Shown here piece by piece: positions 5,290 to 6,019 of a DNA stretch of 6,019 nt; the first letter of the stretch is position 1; every line of letters starts with the position of its first letter. The notes beneath the pieces are model-generated. The model saw only the letters and a program-made list of their open reading frames with translations, made no database searches and had not been told where the DNA came from. A program made the translations under genes and the position numbers. The stretch is from Pyramidobacter sp. (lineage in GTDB: Bacteria > Synergistota > Synergistia > Synergistales > Dethiosulfovibrionaceae): positions 1 through 6,019 of the forward strand of contig JAEEUD010000122.1 in the NCBI GenBank assembly GCA_016286835.1. Direction: 5' to 3'.

Positions 5290-5949
5290 ATGAACGAATT
5301 CCGCACTGAATGGAACAAATCCGTCATACGCTCGGGCCGATTCACGATGCTGCTGGCAATGGTGTGCAGCTTCCTGCCCAACATCGCGCTTTACTTCTTC
5401 TACGGCGCGCGTCCGAACTTCTCCGAGATGATGAGCGGCTGGGGCCAGATCGCCGCGGCCTACGTCGGTTTCTATATCATCGAGCCGATCACCTACGGCA
5501 CGGTGCTCGGCACGGCCGGCTCGTACATGGGCATCCTTGCCGGCACGATGGGCCAGATGCGAGTACCTGCTGCGATGACGGCTCTTGACGTGACCAACAT
5601 TGAGGCCGGTACGGACAAGGGCGAGCTGATCTCCACGCTCGGCATCGCCGGCTCGATCGTCACAAATATCGTCATCCTGACGATCACCGTGTTCTTCGGC
5701 GTGCAGATCCTTTCGCTGCTGCCTGCGGGCATCAAGGCGGCTCTGTCCAGCCTGATCCTGCCTGCGCTGTTCGGCGCCGTGCTGATGCAGTTTGCCATGA
5801 AGAAGCCGATCATCGTCTGCTACGCGCTGCCATTGGTGCTGGTCGTCCGCAAGTTCATCAAGATGCCAAGCTGGGGCTACATCCTTGTGGCCGTCTTCGG
5901 CTCGCTGATCCTGTCGAAGATCCTCTACAAGGCAAAGATCGTCAAGTAA
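5290..5949 (+). CDS. Uncharacterised polytopic membrane protein, probable DUF5058 partner
   Basis: I do not recognise a named family. The 219-residue product has about six hydrophobic segments (18-38, 52-72, 112-139, 143-168, 173-187, 195-211). Its most distinctive stretch is EPITYGTVLGTAGSYMGILA (65-84) and then GQMRVPAAMTALDVTNIEAG (88-107), a Gly-rich region with buried polar residues typical of a transporter core, and the C-terminus is basic. Its ribosome site AAGGAGG (5273-5279) overlaps the stop codon of the DUF5058 gene, a tight coupling expected for subunits made in fixed ratio. Several short motifs recur in the same order as in the DUF5058 protein (RSG, then P-I-[ST]-[WY], then GS), so the two may be distant relatives that form a heteromer. 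Transport function is inference. Confidence 0.75.
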   Translation: MNEFRTEWNKSVIRSGRFTMLLAMVCSFLPNIALYFFYGARPNFSEMMSGWGQIAAAYVGFYIIEPITYGTVLGTAGSYMGILAGTMGQMRVPAAMTALDVTNIEAGTDKGELISTLGIAGSIVTNIVILTITVFFGVQILSLLPAGIKAALSSLILPALFGAVLMQFAMKKPIIVCYALPLVLVVRKFIKMPSWGYILVAVFGSLILSKILYKAKIVK

Positions 5950-5969
5950 CCTTCGTTCGACGCTGTTCC

Positions 5970-6005
5970 GCCGGCCGCGGGTTTTGCCCCACGGCCGGCC
6001 CGTTT
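5970..6005 (+). terminator. GC-rich hairpin ending the amidase operon
   Basis: A perfect 8-bp stem GCCGGCCG (5970-5977)/CGGCCGGC (5992-5999) continues, after one mismatch, with GGG/CCC (5979-5981/5988-5990) around a T-rich loop. It starts 20 bp after the last stop codon. Only CCGTTT follows, so the U tract is short, but the stem is very stable and the position fits an operon end. Confidence 0.65.
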
Positions 6006-6019
6006 AATCAATGATTTTG

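Noticed and set aside
1..6019. CRISPR array, tRNA, rRNA, insertion sequence or attachment site
   Set aside because: No spaced repeats, cloverleaf, transposase or flanking inverted or direct repeats were seen on either strand.

Overview
This 6.0 kb window looks bacterial, about 60% G+C, with strong AGGAGG-type ribosome sites, short intergenic gaps and a gene set of anaerobe character: an iron-sulfur flavoprotein-like oxidoreductase, HxlR regulators, and an amidase with a DUF5058 membrane protein. The combination suggests an amino-acid- or peptide-degrading anaerobe, possibly Synergistota (Pyramidobacter-like). That placement is an impression from gene content and composition, not something the sequence proves.

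Layout. (1) Positions 1-259 hold the last 16 codons of an upstream gene, its strong rho-independent terminator, and about 95 bp with nothing recognisable. (2) Positions 260-1397 form a redox divergon. A flavodoxin-fold reductase with a four-Cys cluster motif lies on the minus strand, preceded by the N-terminal stub of a second, truncated flavodoxin-type gene. An HxlR regulator is divergent on the plus strand. Between them are overlapping divergent promoters with two inverted repeats that share CTAT/ATAG half-sites. (3) Positions 1404-1443 carry a probably bidirectional terminator. (4) Positions 1522-2690 (minus) hold a second HxlR-type regulator and an RpiR-family regulator joined by an ATGA stop/start overlap. 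(5) Positions 2691-3055 are a 365-bp divergent control region with two back-to-back promoters and a 14-bp perfect palindrome. (6) Positions 3056-5949 (plus) form a three-gene operon: amidase-signature hydrolase, DUF5058 membrane protein and a second polytopic membrane protein, closed by a GC-rich hairpin.

How the parts may work together (inference). The first HxlR protein probably senses a thiol-reactive or redox signal and controls itself and the reductase. The HxlR-RpiR pair probably controls the divergent amidase/membrane operon, whose two membrane proteins could move the amide substrate or its product. The two membrane proteins share several short motifs in the same order, so they may be distant relatives forming a heteromeric carrier. 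The amidase, DUF5058, partner and dual-regulator locus is the best candidate here for an undescribed system.
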